A stretch of 49,238 nucleotides of DNA from JAAYJM01 sp964498585 (lineage in GTDB: Bacteria; Bacteroidota; Ignavibacteria; Kapaibacteriales; UBA2268): positions 1-49,238 of the forward strand of contig CAZCHH010000022.1 of assembly GCA_964498585.1 (NCBI GenBank). Direction: 5' to 3'. Positions within the stretch are counted from its first letter, which is position 1; the number at the start of each line of letters is the position of its first letter. Below are positions 18,000 through 25,857 of this stretch, piece by piece. The notes below the pieces were generated by a model that worked only from the letters and a program-made list of their open reading frames with translations, made no database searches and was not told the origin of the DNA. Made by a program: the position numbers and the translations under genes.

Positions 18000-19520
18000 T
18001 CAATCAAATCTAATGACAGAACGGAAACCATAAACACTGCTTGCATCATTATGAGTAACAGCAGCATTTAAACGGTCAGACACTCTGCAAGCAGCATTAT
18101 TATTGAAATGCCAGTTACCACCTCGCAAACCAGAACCTACAGCTCCTGCATTAGGCCAATTTGAAACATTTGCATTTCCGTTAGAATCTAAACTACCATC
18201 TCCATTTAAACCAGTAAAACTTCTACCTGTTGAATTACCAATTGTAACAGGACGCTCCCATAAATTCCCTGATAACTCCATTATTCCATAATAAGAAGCC
18301 CCCATTGATTGTCTTGTTCCACTAGTAAAACAACCAACCCGAATAGGTCCGCCTAAATTATTGCCACTAACTGAGTAATTACAATTTGCAGCACTATTGC
18401 TGGCTGCTTCATTATCCATTTTTGAATTAACGATTGAAGAAGCTCTTGTAATACTAGTGCTTCCCCATGCATATTCATTTGTCACTGGTAACAAAGTACC
18501 TCTGCATGCTTTTTCAAACTCAAGTTCAGTCATTGGACTCAATCCAGCCCAGTCAGAATAAGCAGCACCATCAGCCCAACTTAGCCAATTACATGCTATA
18601 TTCAAACCATCATTCGATTCATTTAAAGTATCGTTAGAGTTTCCATCGCATCCATATATTCCATTAATTTGTTTTATATAATGACGACTATCATAGAATT
18701 TATTTGGAAATCTATTTACCTGCTGTGTTTGAGTTAAAGTATTTAAAAATTCGGAGTATTGTTCTTGAGTTATTTCATATTTCATACACCAAAAAGCAGA
18801 AAATCCTTTTGGAAATTCAATTGGGATTGGACCTTCTTGGTCGCCACCCGAACCGGTTGAATAAAATAGATATCCATTGGTATTTCCAACATTTATTGTA
18901 TTTTCTGATGAAATATAATACGGAGTATTTTCTCCGAAAGTATAAAAATAATTGGATTCGTCTCCACTGCTTCCAATATAAAAAGCTCCTTCAGGCACAT
19001 AAACCATTTCAATCCCAAATACTCTTACTTCACTTATTTCTCCCGTAATGTTATTACTAATACTATCAATCCCATATTCCCAGCGAATTTTTACATTATT
19101 AGAAGAAAAATTGCCTTCGCCATCGTTGCTTCGGTAAAACATTGCACCAGTTCCAGCATTGCTTACTTGGATAGTAGCATTTAATCCTTGTGAGCCAGTA
19201 TTGTGATTAATTGAATTAGTATTTAAAGTAGCGTGATACCAATTTCCATCGCTTACTTTTTTATATTTTATAAAAAGCCAAACTCCATCATAGTTGTTAG
19301 GTGCTATGCTTGTTCTCCAGCTATTATCCAAACTAATATCAAATTGGAGCATAATATAGCTGTTTAAAAAATTTGGTTCGACCAATGCCTGAGAAGAAAT
19401 TTGAATGTTGTTTGCATAAGAAATGCTTGAGAAAGAGAGAAAAGCAATGATTAATATTAACTGGTTACACCAAAATATTATCTTGCTTTTGCTTTTGCTT
19501 GTTTTTTTTCTGTTTTTCAT
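18000..19520 (-). CDS. Exported SUMF1/formylglycine-generating-enzyme-like protein
   Basis: A 506-residue protein. A signal peptide or N-terminal membrane segment (about 14-37) precedes a beta-rich region (about 38-170) and a SUMF1 (FGE-sulfatase) domain (about 170-506): MVYVPEGAFYIGS, FWCMKYEITQEQYSEFLN, AAYSDWAGLSPMTELEFEKA, YGIMELSGNLWERP, GLRGGNWHFNNNAACRVSDR and GFRSVIRFD at the end. Of the two cysteines used for catalysis in true formylglycine-generating enzymes, only the later position (AACRVSDR) appears; the earlier one reads His/Phe/Asn. It may therefore be a structural or binding member of the fold, as is common in Bacteroidota secreted proteins. The GWN-module gene follows closely. 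Confidence 0.8.
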   Translation of the reverse strand: MKNRKKTSKSKSKIIFWCNQLILIIAFLSFSSISYANNIQISSQALVEPNFLNSYIMLQFDISLDNSWRTSIAPNNYDGVWLFIKYKKVSDGNWYHATLNTNSINHNTGSQGLNATIQVSNAGTGAMFYRSNDGEGNFSSNNVKIRWEYGIDSISNNITGEISEVRVFGIEMVYVPEGAFYIGSSGDESNYFYTFGENTPYYISSENTINVGNTNGYLFYSTGSGGDQEGPIPIEFPKGFSAFWCMKYEITQEQYSEFLNTLTQTQQVNRFPNKFYDSRHYIKQINGIYGCDGNSNDTLNESNDGLNIACNWLSWADGAAYSDWAGLSPMTELEFEKACRGTLLPVTNEYAWGSTSITRASSIVNSKMDNEAASNSAANCNYSVSGNNLGGPIRVGCFTSGTRQSMGASYYGIMELSGNLWERPVTIGNSTGRSFTGLNGDGSLDSNGNANVSNWPNAGAVGSGLRGGNWHFNNNAACRVSDRLNAAVTHNDASSVYGFRSVIRFD

Positions 19521-19725
19521 TATTTATCCTTTTGATTTTTAAAAACAGATATTTTCTTTCGACACGAATTTTAAAATTCTATCTTTTCAATATAATATAA
19601 AAATATTAAAAAATAGAAAATATTTTTAGAGAATTAATTGCAGCCAAAATTTTTTGGGAGATGAAATAAATGTCACATTTTCCCAAACTTAGTATAGTAA
19701 TTCGATAAAAGACTTATAATCTTTT

Positions 19726-19776
19726 GTCATTGCGAATCCCAAAATGAAGTATATACTTTATTTAAATTGAGATGAC
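19726..19776 (+). repeat. Dispersed repeat family A copy
   Basis: GTCATTGCGAATCCC ... ACTTTATTTAAATTGAGATGAC, a family A unit in the long gap before the hydrogenase locus. Confidence 0.7.
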
Positions 19777-19818
19777 GAATTTTTTATCAAATTTTTGTGT
19801 GAAAGATAATGTAAAATA

Positions 19819-20164
19819 AGGTAATAAGGTTTATTGATTATTGGTGCTTATTTTCTACTAAGGTTGTCAAAAAAAATAAGGTTTTCAATTTTTTAGTTAA
19901 AATTATTCTTTAACCTGAATAATTCATCCGATGACTTCCCAGTCATCGGATGAATAGACTCAGTAACGATTTTAGAATTTATTAAAAATTAGAGAAAAAA
20001 CTTAGTTTTTTTACAGAATATTAAGCAAACAATATATAATCAATAACTACTGAATATTTTTTTAAAATTATGAATAATATAGGTTAACAAAGAAAATCTA
20101 AACCTTATTTTTATAATAAACCTTAGTAGAAAAATATTAACCTGTTGAAAAAACCTTATTAGCC
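19819..20164. repeat. Nested inverted repeats enclosing a MITE-like element
   Basis: Three nested inverted pairs. Outermost: AGGTAATAAGGTTTATT at 19819 against the complement of AAAACCTTATTAGCCT ending at 20164. Middle: TTTTCTACTAAGG...AATAAGG (19851-19890) against its complement (20095-20134). Innermost: a 176-base element (19911-20086) with terminal repeats TAACCTGAATAATTCAT / ATGAATAATATAGGTTA and an internal hairpin with arms CATCCGATGACT / AGTCATCGGATG. No coding potential. The rest of the 19521-20494 gap outside the listed repeats is AT-rich. Confidence 0.75.
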
Positions 20165-20315
20165 TGTATTATTCATAAATAAATATTCAATTCCTCCTTC
20201 CCAAGTTGCACTTGGGAAGGAGTTCAAAACTAAGTTTTTTTCAACATATTGAGTAAATCATTTAATATCAACTATTAATAAATAATAATATTGAATTTAT
20301 GAATAATACAGGTTA
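20160..20315. repeat. Second MITE-like element with the same terminal repeats
   Basis: A 156-base element bounded by TAGCCTGTATTATTCATAAA (20160) and the complement of that end (20296-20315). Its interior matches the first element (CTAAGTTTTTTTCAACATATT against CTTAGTTTTTTTACAGAATATT), but the central hairpin is different: CTCCTTCCCAAG / CTTGGGAAGGAG at 20194-20222. Confidence 0.75.
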
Positions 20316-20368
20316 GTTTATTTTGTATATGCTTAATACCAAGTTACATTCAAAGATATAATTAAAGT

Positions 20369-20447
20369 GTCATTCTGAACGAAGTGAAGAATCTCACAAG
20401 TCATTGTTATCACGATACTTGAGATTCTTCGCTCCGCTCAGAATGAC
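20369..20447 (+). repeat. Dispersed repeat family B copy
   Basis: GTCATTCTGAACGAAGTG ... CTCCGCTCAGAATGAC, a well-conserved family B unit between the element array and the hydrogenase regulator gene. Confidence 0.8.
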
Positions 20448-20494
20448 AAGATTTTAAAGTCTGGTTTTCAAAGGGATATTACACTAGTTTAAAA

Positions 20495-20749
20495 TTACAC
20501 TGATAATGTAACTAATTGAGCAGAAACATTTTCGAGTAAATTCAGTTTCCGGGTTAACTCTTCATTATCTTCTGGTTTTCCAACAAGTTCTAGAATAAGA
20601 AGCCCTTCTTCAGAACAATTATCAAGGACTCCGTCGTGAATTCCAAGACGAGTTTTAATGTGGCAGCCCCAGCCTGTTAGAATTTTTTGGACATTAATTG
20701 CTGCATCTTTTCTTTTTCCAACTAATACTAAAAGAATTGATTTTGACAT
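20495..20749 (-). CDS. Iron-only hydrogenase system regulator, TM1266-like
   Basis: An 84-residue protein with the ferredoxin-like (ACT/NikR C-terminal) fold of the TM1266 family, annotated elsewhere as a putative iron-only hydrogenase system regulator. Recognisable pieces are LVLVGKRKDAAINVQKILTG, HIKTRLGIHD and LILELVGKPEDNEELTRKL. I start it at the ATG at 20749, preceded by AAAGGTG at normal spacing; an upstream in-frame ATG (20812) lacks a site and would add 21 residues not typical of the family. It is divergent from the receiver-nuoE-nuoF-hydA operon, which supports the assignment. Its ligand and mode of action are unknown even in the family. Confidence 0.8.
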   Translation of the reverse strand: MSKSILLVLVGKRKDAAINVQKILTGWGCHIKTRLGIHDGVLDNCSEEGLLILELVGKPEDNEELTRKLNLLENVSAQLVTLSV

Positions 20750-20863
20750 AAAGCACCTTTCAAAAAAATTAAAACAATCAAATTTATTTATATAATCTAA
20801 TAAAACACTCACTAATAAACAAATAAAAAGAAAAAAAAATTTTTCTATTGTTATAAATATTGT

Positions 20864-20871
20864 TAATTTTG
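20864..20871 (+). promoter_or_regulatory. Candidate -7 element of the hydrogenase operon (TAATTTTG)
   Basis: TAATTTTG matches TAnnTTTG and lies 32 bases before the start codon of the receiver gene. An upstream TTG at 20848-20850 is closer than the usual -33 spacing. Tentative. Confidence 0.35.
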
Positions 20872-20902
20872 AAACGTAGATTTATTAATAAAGGATTGTA
20901 TA

Positions 20903-21280
20903 ATGTTTAAAATTGTGATTATTGACGATGACCCGGATATTGTAGAGGCAACGACAATGTTGTTTGAATCAAAGGGCTATTTAACTGCATCTGCTGGAAA
21001 TGTAGAAGATGCATTGGCTTTAGTGCCAAAAGAGATGCCGGATGTCATCATTTTAGATGTGATGATGGAGGAGCCAGATGATGGTTTCTACTTGGCGAAC
21101 AAGTTCAGAAAAATAGGCATAAATACTCCAATCATAATGCTTACTTCAGTTTCCAAAGCATTTGGATTTGATTTTGGAAATAAAGATAATTTACAAATCC
21201 AGGAATTTTTAGAAAAGCCGGTTCCACCAGCTGTTCTTTTAGAAAATGTTCAGAAATACTTACCTAAGGAGGAGCATTAA
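20903..21280 (+). CDS. Stand-alone response regulator receiver protein
   Basis: A 125-residue CheY-like receiver with no output domain. Acidic pocket D8-D9-D10, phosphoacceptor D52 (LDVMM), switch T81 (MLTSVS) and K105 (EKPVPP) are all present. A short insertion (KAFGFDFGNKDNLQ) follows the switch residue. It is the first gene of the hydrogenase operon: nuoE starts 2 bases after its stop, with AAGGAGG inside the end of this gene. No histidine kinase is adjacent. It may tie hydrogenase activity or assembly to a signal, but its partner cannot be named from this window. Confidence 0.85.
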   Translation: MFKIVIIDDDPDIVEATTMLFESKGYLTASAGNVEDALALVPKEMPDVIILDVMMEEPDDGFYLANKFRKIGINTPIIMLTSVSKAFGFDFGNKDNLQIQEFLEKPVPPAVLLENVQKYLPKEEH

Positions 21281-21282
21281 TT

Positions 21283-21756
21283 ATGTTAGTAACTGAAAAA
21301 AATGCTCTGACAATTGAAATCGAAGATTTAACAAAACGTTTTGGAAATCAAAGAGAATCTTTGCTTCCAATTCTTCAGGAAGTTCAATTGAAATACGGCC
21401 ATATCTCTGATTTTGCCCAACAGGAAATTGCTCGTTTGCTTGATATTCACCCTGTTGAAGTATATGGCGTTGTTACATTTTTCGCGTTCCTCTCTACTGA
21501 GCCAAAAGGGCGTTTTATTGTGCGCCTTTGCCAGACTATTTCCTGCGACTTAGCTGGAAAAGCAGCTATTGCTCATACTTTAGAAAAGGAACTCGGAATT
21601 AAGTTCGGCGAAACTACTCCAGACAAGAAATTTACTCTTGAATACTGCAACTGCATTGGGATGTGCGACCAAGGTCCAGCTTTGCTCATCAATGAACAAG
21701 TATTTACTAAAGTTACCCCAAGCAAGGTAATTGAAATTTTAAAAAAATTTAATTAG
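21283..21756 (+). CDS. nuoE: NuoE/HydC-like [2Fe-2S] subunit of the hydrogenase
   Basis: A 157-residue thioredoxin-like [2Fe-2S] ferredoxin. An N-terminal helical part (about 15-75, LLPILQEVQLKYGHISDFAQ) precedes the cluster domain with ligands C83, C88, C124 and C128 (CQTISC and CNCIGMC). In complex I this is NuoE; in soluble trimeric hydrogenases it is HydC. It should pass electrons between the FMN subunit and the hydrogenase subunit. It is directly followed by nuoF (11 bases) and hydA, so the HydC role is favoured. TAGGAG precedes the next gene. Confidence 0.9.
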   Translation: MLVTEKNALTIEIEDLTKRFGNQRESLLPILQEVQLKYGHISDFAQQEIARLLDIHPVEVYGVVTFFAFLSTEPKGRFIVRLCQTISCDLAGKAAIAHTLEKELGIKFGETTPDKKFTLEYCNCIGMCDQGPALLINEQVFTKVTPSKVIEILKKFN

Positions 21757-21767
21757 GAGATGAAAGT

Positions 21768-22940
21768 ATGCCAATATTAAATAAACTTGTAATATTTGAT
21801 GAACAAAACATAAACGACAGCTTAAAAAAAGCACTCTCTATTGAGCCCAAAGACGTTGTTATGGAAGTTCGCGAATCCGGCTTAAAAGGTAGAGGTGGAG
21901 CAGGTTTTCCAACAGGGACCAAATGGATGCTCGCAAGTTCAGCAAATTCAAAACAAAAATACGTTGTATGCAATGCAGACGAAGGCGAACCCGGTACTTT
22001 CAAAGACCGTGTTCTTCTCGATGAATATACTAAATTAGTGTTTGAAGGAATGGTTATTGGTGGCTATGCAATTGGCGCCAATAAAGGTTTCCTTTACCTA
22101 CGTGGTGAATATCGCTATTTGTTAGACAAACTCAACAGCTATTTAGAGCAGATGAGAAAAGAAAATCGTCTTGGAAACAACATTCTTGGAACGAATTTTT
22201 CTTTTGATATTGAAATTCGTCTTGGCTCCGGAGCTTATGTCTGTGGTGAAGAATCTGCTCTTATTGAATCACTCGAAGGGCATCGCGGCGAAGCTCGTAA
22301 TCGCCCACCTTTCCCAGTGAATACCGGCTATCTTGGATGCCCAACAATTGTTAATAACGTTGAAACTTTCGCTTCTGTTCATATCATTATTGCAAAAGGC
22401 GCAGAGTGGTACAGCAAACATGGAACATCAAAATCAACCGGAACAAAACTGCTTTCAATTTCCGGCGATTGCAAAAAACCCGGCGTTTATGAACTTCCTT
22501 TCGGTATTAAAATCAACGAAATTCTTAAGCTTGTTGAAGCAGAAAACACAAAGGCAGTCCAAGTTGGTGGTGCTTCCGGACATTGCATTCCAAAAGCAGA
22601 GTTCGAACGTTCTATTTCCTTTGAAGATATTTCAACCGGTGGTTCAATTATAATTTTCAACGAAACAAGAAGTATGCTTCACGTTTTAGAAAACTTTATG
22701 GAGTTTTTCGTTGAAGAATCCTGCGGACAATGCACCCCTTGCAGAATTGGAAATGTAAAATTGCTTGACGGATTAAAGAAAATTAGAAAAGGCGAATGCT
22801 CACTTTCTTACATCCACGAGTTAATTGAACTTGGAAAATCAATGCAAATAGCGTCGAAATGCGGATTAGGACAATCATCTCCGAATCCTTTCATTTCAAT
22901 AATGACAAATTTTGAAAACGATATTTTTTCACAAAGGTAA
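21768..22940 (+). CDS. nuoF: NuoF/HydB-like NADH- and FMN-binding subunit, short form
   Basis: A 390-residue flavin subunit. Glycine-rich GRGGAGFPTGTKW (41-53) and CNADEGEPGTFKDR (68-81) are the NADH/FMN-binding motifs; a SLBB region follows (about 225-300), and the [4Fe-4S] ligands are C319, C322, C325 (SCGQCTPC) and C365. It is shorter than the HydB subunits of known electron-bifurcating hydrogenases, which also carry an N-terminal [2Fe-2S] domain and a C-terminal two-cluster ferredoxin; both are absent here. It should oxidise or reduce NAD(H) for the hydrogenase. Its stop is immediately followed by the hydA start codon. Confidence 0.9.
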   Translation: MPILNKLVIFDEQNINDSLKKALSIEPKDVVMEVRESGLKGRGGAGFPTGTKWMLASSANSKQKYVVCNADEGEPGTFKDRVLLDEYTKLVFEGMVIGGYAIGANKGFLYLRGEYRYLLDKLNSYLEQMRKENRLGNNILGTNFSFDIEIRLGSGAYVCGEESALIESLEGHRGEARNRPPFPVNTGYLGCPTIVNNVETFASVHIIIAKGAEWYSKHGTSKSTGTKLLSISGDCKKPGVYELPFGIKINEILKLVEAENTKAVQVGGASGHCIPKAEFERSISFEDISTGGSIIIFNETRSMLHVLENFMEFFVEESCGQCTPCRIGNVKLLDGLKKIRKGECSLSYIHELIELGKSMQIASKCGLGQSSPNPFISIMTNFENDIFSQR

Positions 22941-24827
22941 ATGGAACTTAATATGGAAAAAACACAACAAACACATCGCGCTCCGGTTAGTCATCAACCA
23001 TTAAAAGTTGAAAAGGGAAACCTCGGTGAAATCGGTAGTCTGGTAGAAGTAGAAATCAATGGTATTCCTTATAAAGTTCCTATCGGCACTACTATTTTAG
23101 AAGCTTGCAGACAACATAATATTCATATACCAACTCTTTGCTATCACGAAGACCTTTGTCTGGCTGGAGTTTGCCGCATCTGCGTCGTTGAAGTTGATGG
23201 AATGAGGGTCCTCCCCACTTCCTGCACTTTCCCCATTACAAACCGAATTAAAGTAAAAACCAGTTCTGAAAAAGTAAGAAAAGCTCGTCGCCACATTTTA
23301 GATTTGCTTCTTAGCGAGCATTACGGCGAATGTTACTCTTGCCATCGTAATGGAAATTGCGAATTACAAAATCTTGCTAAAGAATATGGCGTTGATTCCT
23401 ATAAATTCGGACACGTTACAGAACGCAAGCACGAAGTTGACAGGTCAAGTTATTCTGTTATTCGCGATATGGACAAATGTATTCTTTGCAAGCGTTGCGT
23501 TAGAACCTGCATTGATTTACAGGAAGTTGGAGTTCTGGAAGCTACCCAAAGAGGAGCTAATACTACAATTTCAACATTTTTAGATAAACCACTTGCAGAC
23601 GTTATTTGTATTAACTGCGGGCAATGTATTAACCGCTGTCCTACAGGCGCACTCAGAGCAAATGACCCATCAGACGAAATTTGGGCTGCTATTGACAGCC
23701 CGGATAAACACGTAGTGATTCAAACAGCTCCATCACCACGCGCTGGTATTGGAGAAGAATTCGGCTGCGAACCCGGAACATCAATGACATACAAACTTAA
23801 CACTGCTCTTCGTATGCTCGGTTTCGATGCTATTTTCGATACTAACTTCTCTGCCGACTTAACTATTATGGAAGAAGGCACTGAACTTCTTCTCCGTTTG
23901 AAGAAAAAGTTAGTTGATGGCGATGATTCCGTTAAATTACCGCAATTTACATCTTGCTCACCCGGCTGGATTAAATATATTGAACATTTTTATCCGGATT
24001 ACTTAGAGCATCTTTCTACTTGCAAATCTCCACAACAAATGTTCGGTGCTGTTATTAAAACATTCTATGCTCAGGAACGAAATATCGACCCAAGCAAAAT
24101 TGTTACAGTTGCTCTTATGCCTTGCTCCGCAAAGAAATTTGAGTGCAACCGTCCGGAGATGACAGATTCCGGCTTCAAAGATGTGGATTATGGACTCACC
24201 ACACGCGAAATGGCTCAGATGATTAAAGAAGCTGGATTGAACTTACCAGAGTTACAGAACAGTGGATTTGACGAACCATTCGGAGATACTGGTTCTGGTC
24301 TTATTTTCGGTGCAACCGGCGGTGTTATGGAATCTGCTCTTAGAACTGCTTATGAAATCGTTACTGGCAGACCAGTTCCGTTTGAAAACTTACAAATTTT
24401 GCCCTGCCGTGGCTTTGAAGGCGTTCGTGAAGCAAGTGTTACTCTTGAAAACGTAAAGCCCGAATGGAGTTTCCTCGAAGGTGTTAATCTTAAATTTATG
24501 ATTGCCCACGGAACAGCAAATGCAAAGAAAGTTATGGATGCTCTAACTCGTGGCGAAATAAATGATGTTCATTTTGTTGAAATTATGGCTTGCCCCGGCG
24601 GCTGCTTAGGTGGTGGCGGACAACCAATCCCGACAAGTCCGGAAATTCGCCAAAAACGTGCTGAACTTATTTATAAAGAAGCTGCCGATTTGGAAGTTAA
24701 CGAATCATTTAAAAATCCAAGTATCGTTCATATTTACGATAATTTCTTTACTGAAGGTCCTTGCGGGCATCTTTCTCATAAACTTTTACATACTCATTAT
24801 GTAAAACGCGGAAAATATATTGATTGA
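22941..24827 (+). CDS. hydA: [FeFe]-hydrogenase catalytic subunit
   Basis: A 628-residue cytoplasmic [FeFe]-hydrogenase, probably making or using H2 with the NuoE/NuoF-like subunits. Order: plant-type [2Fe-2S] domain (C67, C78, C81, C95); His-ligated [4Fe-4S] site (H127, C131, C134, C140); two [4Fe-4S] clusters (C180, C183, C186, C190 and C223, C226, C229, C233); then the H-cluster domain with L1 FTSCSPGW (C339), L2 MPCSAKKFE (C395), L3 EIMACPGGCLGGGGQP (C551, C555) and the C-terminal small-subunit-like region PCGHLSHKLLHTHY. L1 has Ser340 where many enzymes have a second cysteine. The start at 22941 abuts the nuoF stop; an in-frame ATG at 22953 is an alternative. Maturases hydE, hydF and hydG are not in the window. 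Confidence 0.93.
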   Translation: MELNMEKTQQTHRAPVSHQPLKVEKGNLGEIGSLVEVEINGIPYKVPIGTTILEACRQHNIHIPTLCYHEDLCLAGVCRICVVEVDGMRVLPTSCTFPITNRIKVKTSSEKVRKARRHILDLLLSEHYGECYSCHRNGNCELQNLAKEYGVDSYKFGHVTERKHEVDRSSYSVIRDMDKCILCKRCVRTCIDLQEVGVLEATQRGANTTISTFLDKPLADVICINCGQCINRCPTGALRANDPSDEIWAAIDSPDKHVVIQTAPSPRAGIGEEFGCEPGTSMTYKLNTALRMLGFDAIFDTNFSADLTIMEEGTELLLRLKKKLVDGDDSVKLPQFTSCSPGWIKYIEHFYPDYLEHLSTCKSPQQMFGAVIKTFYAQERNIDPSKIVTVALMPCSAKKFECNRPEMTDSGFKDVDYGLTTREMAQMIKEAGLNLPELQNSGFDEPFGDTGSGLIFGATGGVMESALRTAYEIVTGRPVPFENLQILPCRGFEGVREASVTLENVKPEWSFLEGVNLKFMIAHGTANAKKVMDALTRGEINDVHFVEIMACPGGCLGGGGQPIPTSPEIRQKRAELIYKEAADLEVNESFKNPSIVHIYDNFFTEGPCGHLSHKLLHTHYVKRGKYID

Positions 24828-24838
24828 TTTTTGCAAAA

Positions 24839-24861
24839 GCCATTCTATTAATTAGAATGGC
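24839..24861 (+). terminator. Hairpin after hydA
   Basis: Perfect arms GCCATTCTA (24839-24847) and TAGAATGGC (24853-24861), 11 bases after the hydA stop. The T tract is poor, so it probably works together with the next hairpin. Confidence 0.6.
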
Positions 24862-24872
24862 AATTATTTCGC

Positions 24873-24910
24873 TGGCTGAATGCTGCTGAAGCATATCAGC
24901 CATTTTTTTT
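24873..24910 (+). terminator. Rho-independent terminator of the hydrogenase operon
   Basis: Arms TGGCTGA (24873-24879) with ATGC and GCAT inside, closing with TCAGCCA (24896-24902), followed by eight T residues. Confidence 0.8.
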
Positions 24911-25113
24911 AATTGTGTTCTTTTTGTTCTGATTTTCAGTACTCCTGATTCCTCGTAGTTTTGTATTTTGCATATTTTATAATTTGAAGTTAAATTTTAA
25001 TAAAGTTCTATCATTAAGTCATTAGTTATTTGTCATTGATAATAGTATTTACAAACTAATGACCTATAACTAATAGCCGACAACCGATTTTAAGTGGTTT
25101 AATGAATACTTTT

Positions 25114-25138
25114 CTTTCCCACGTGTAACTTGGGAAAG
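25114..25138. repeat. Short palindrome of the TTCCCAAG...CTTGGGAA family
   Basis: CTTTCCCACGTGTAACTTGG followed by GAAAG: a diverged copy of the palindrome seen at 20194, 26560, 26659 and 30079. Confidence 0.6.
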
Positions 25139-25151
25139 AGATAGATTAATT

Positions 25152-25458
25152 TAATCACTCACTTTACGCAATTTCTCTTTTGAGAAATGAAAAAGTGTAG
25201 TTTAGATACATTTTTTAATCTACTTTTCTTATTCCCCTCTTGAGAGGGGCAGGGGTGTGTTCTTGGTCTTTCATATTAAATCAATTCTGTTCAAAAATGT
25301 GATTGTTGTGATTAGTACGATTCTTATGATAATAAATACATTTTAATCACATACATCATAGTTTAAAGAATTACTTCTTGTTCCCAGATTCACTATTGGA
25401 AAAAGGTAAAAGAACACACCCCTACCCCTCTCAAGAGGGGAATGCGTAAGGTGAGTTA
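25152..25458. mobile_element. MITE-like inverted-repeat element, about 300 bases, non-coding
   Basis: Inner arms of 34 bases at 25231-25264 (starting ATTCCCCTCTTGAGAGGGG) and 25409-25442 pair with only one mismatch. Outer ends CTCACTTTACGCA (near 25157) and TGCGTAAGGTGAG (25443-25455) also form an inverted pair. Nothing inside is coding. The right end touches the stop codon of the anti-sigma-like gene. Calling it mobile is an inference from structure. Confidence 0.6.
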
Positions 25459-25857
25459 ACCTAATATTTTCTTTTCAATTATTCTGTCAATAAGAAGCAG
25501 CAGGAAAACTGAAATCAGAATGTATGGAACAAATGTAACTAATTCATTTTTAAATATGTTATTTATAATTTCTATAAATTGATTTGTAAATGAACTATAA
25601 TCGCTATTGCTCTCTATATTTGGTTCATAAGGAATAAAAATTACAAATGAAATTAATGCTAATATGAATAAAATAAAAGTTATAGCAAATTTCTTTAATT
25701 TTGAAGTTACAGATAGTTGCTCTCCTACTTTAATGCTAAGAGGAGATGAGTTTATTTCATTTAATATTATTGAAGAAAAATTTTCAGACGGATTTTCAAA
25801 ACCAGCATTTTTAATTATTTTTCTTAAATAATAATCATTATTTGGTTTCTTTTTCAT
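25456..25857 (-). CDS. Small membrane protein, probable anti-sigma partner
   Basis: A 133-residue protein with a cytoplasmic N-terminal part (about 1-50), a membrane helix at about 54-73 (FAITFILFILALISFVIFIP), a loop, and a second helix at about 106-125 (FVPYILISVFLLLLIDRII). Its start overlaps the stop of the ECF sigma factor gene by 4 bases, so the two are translationally coupled. That arrangement and topology suggest it tethers or inhibits the sigma factor. There is no zinc-binding anti-sigma (ZAS) motif or FecR domain, so the role is inferred from context only. Confidence 0.6.
   Translation of the reverse strand: MKKKPNNDYYLRKIIKNAGFENPSENFSSIILNEINSSPLSIKVGEQLSVTSKLKKFAITFILFILALISFVIFIPYEPNIESNSDYSSFTNQFIEIINNIFKNELVTFVPYILISVFLLLLIDRIIEKKILG

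Noticed and set aside
20903..24827. Respiratory complex I (nuo) operon
   Set aside because: Only nuoE- and nuoF-like genes are present, directly followed by an [FeFe]-hydrogenase with a full H-cluster domain rather than NuoG.
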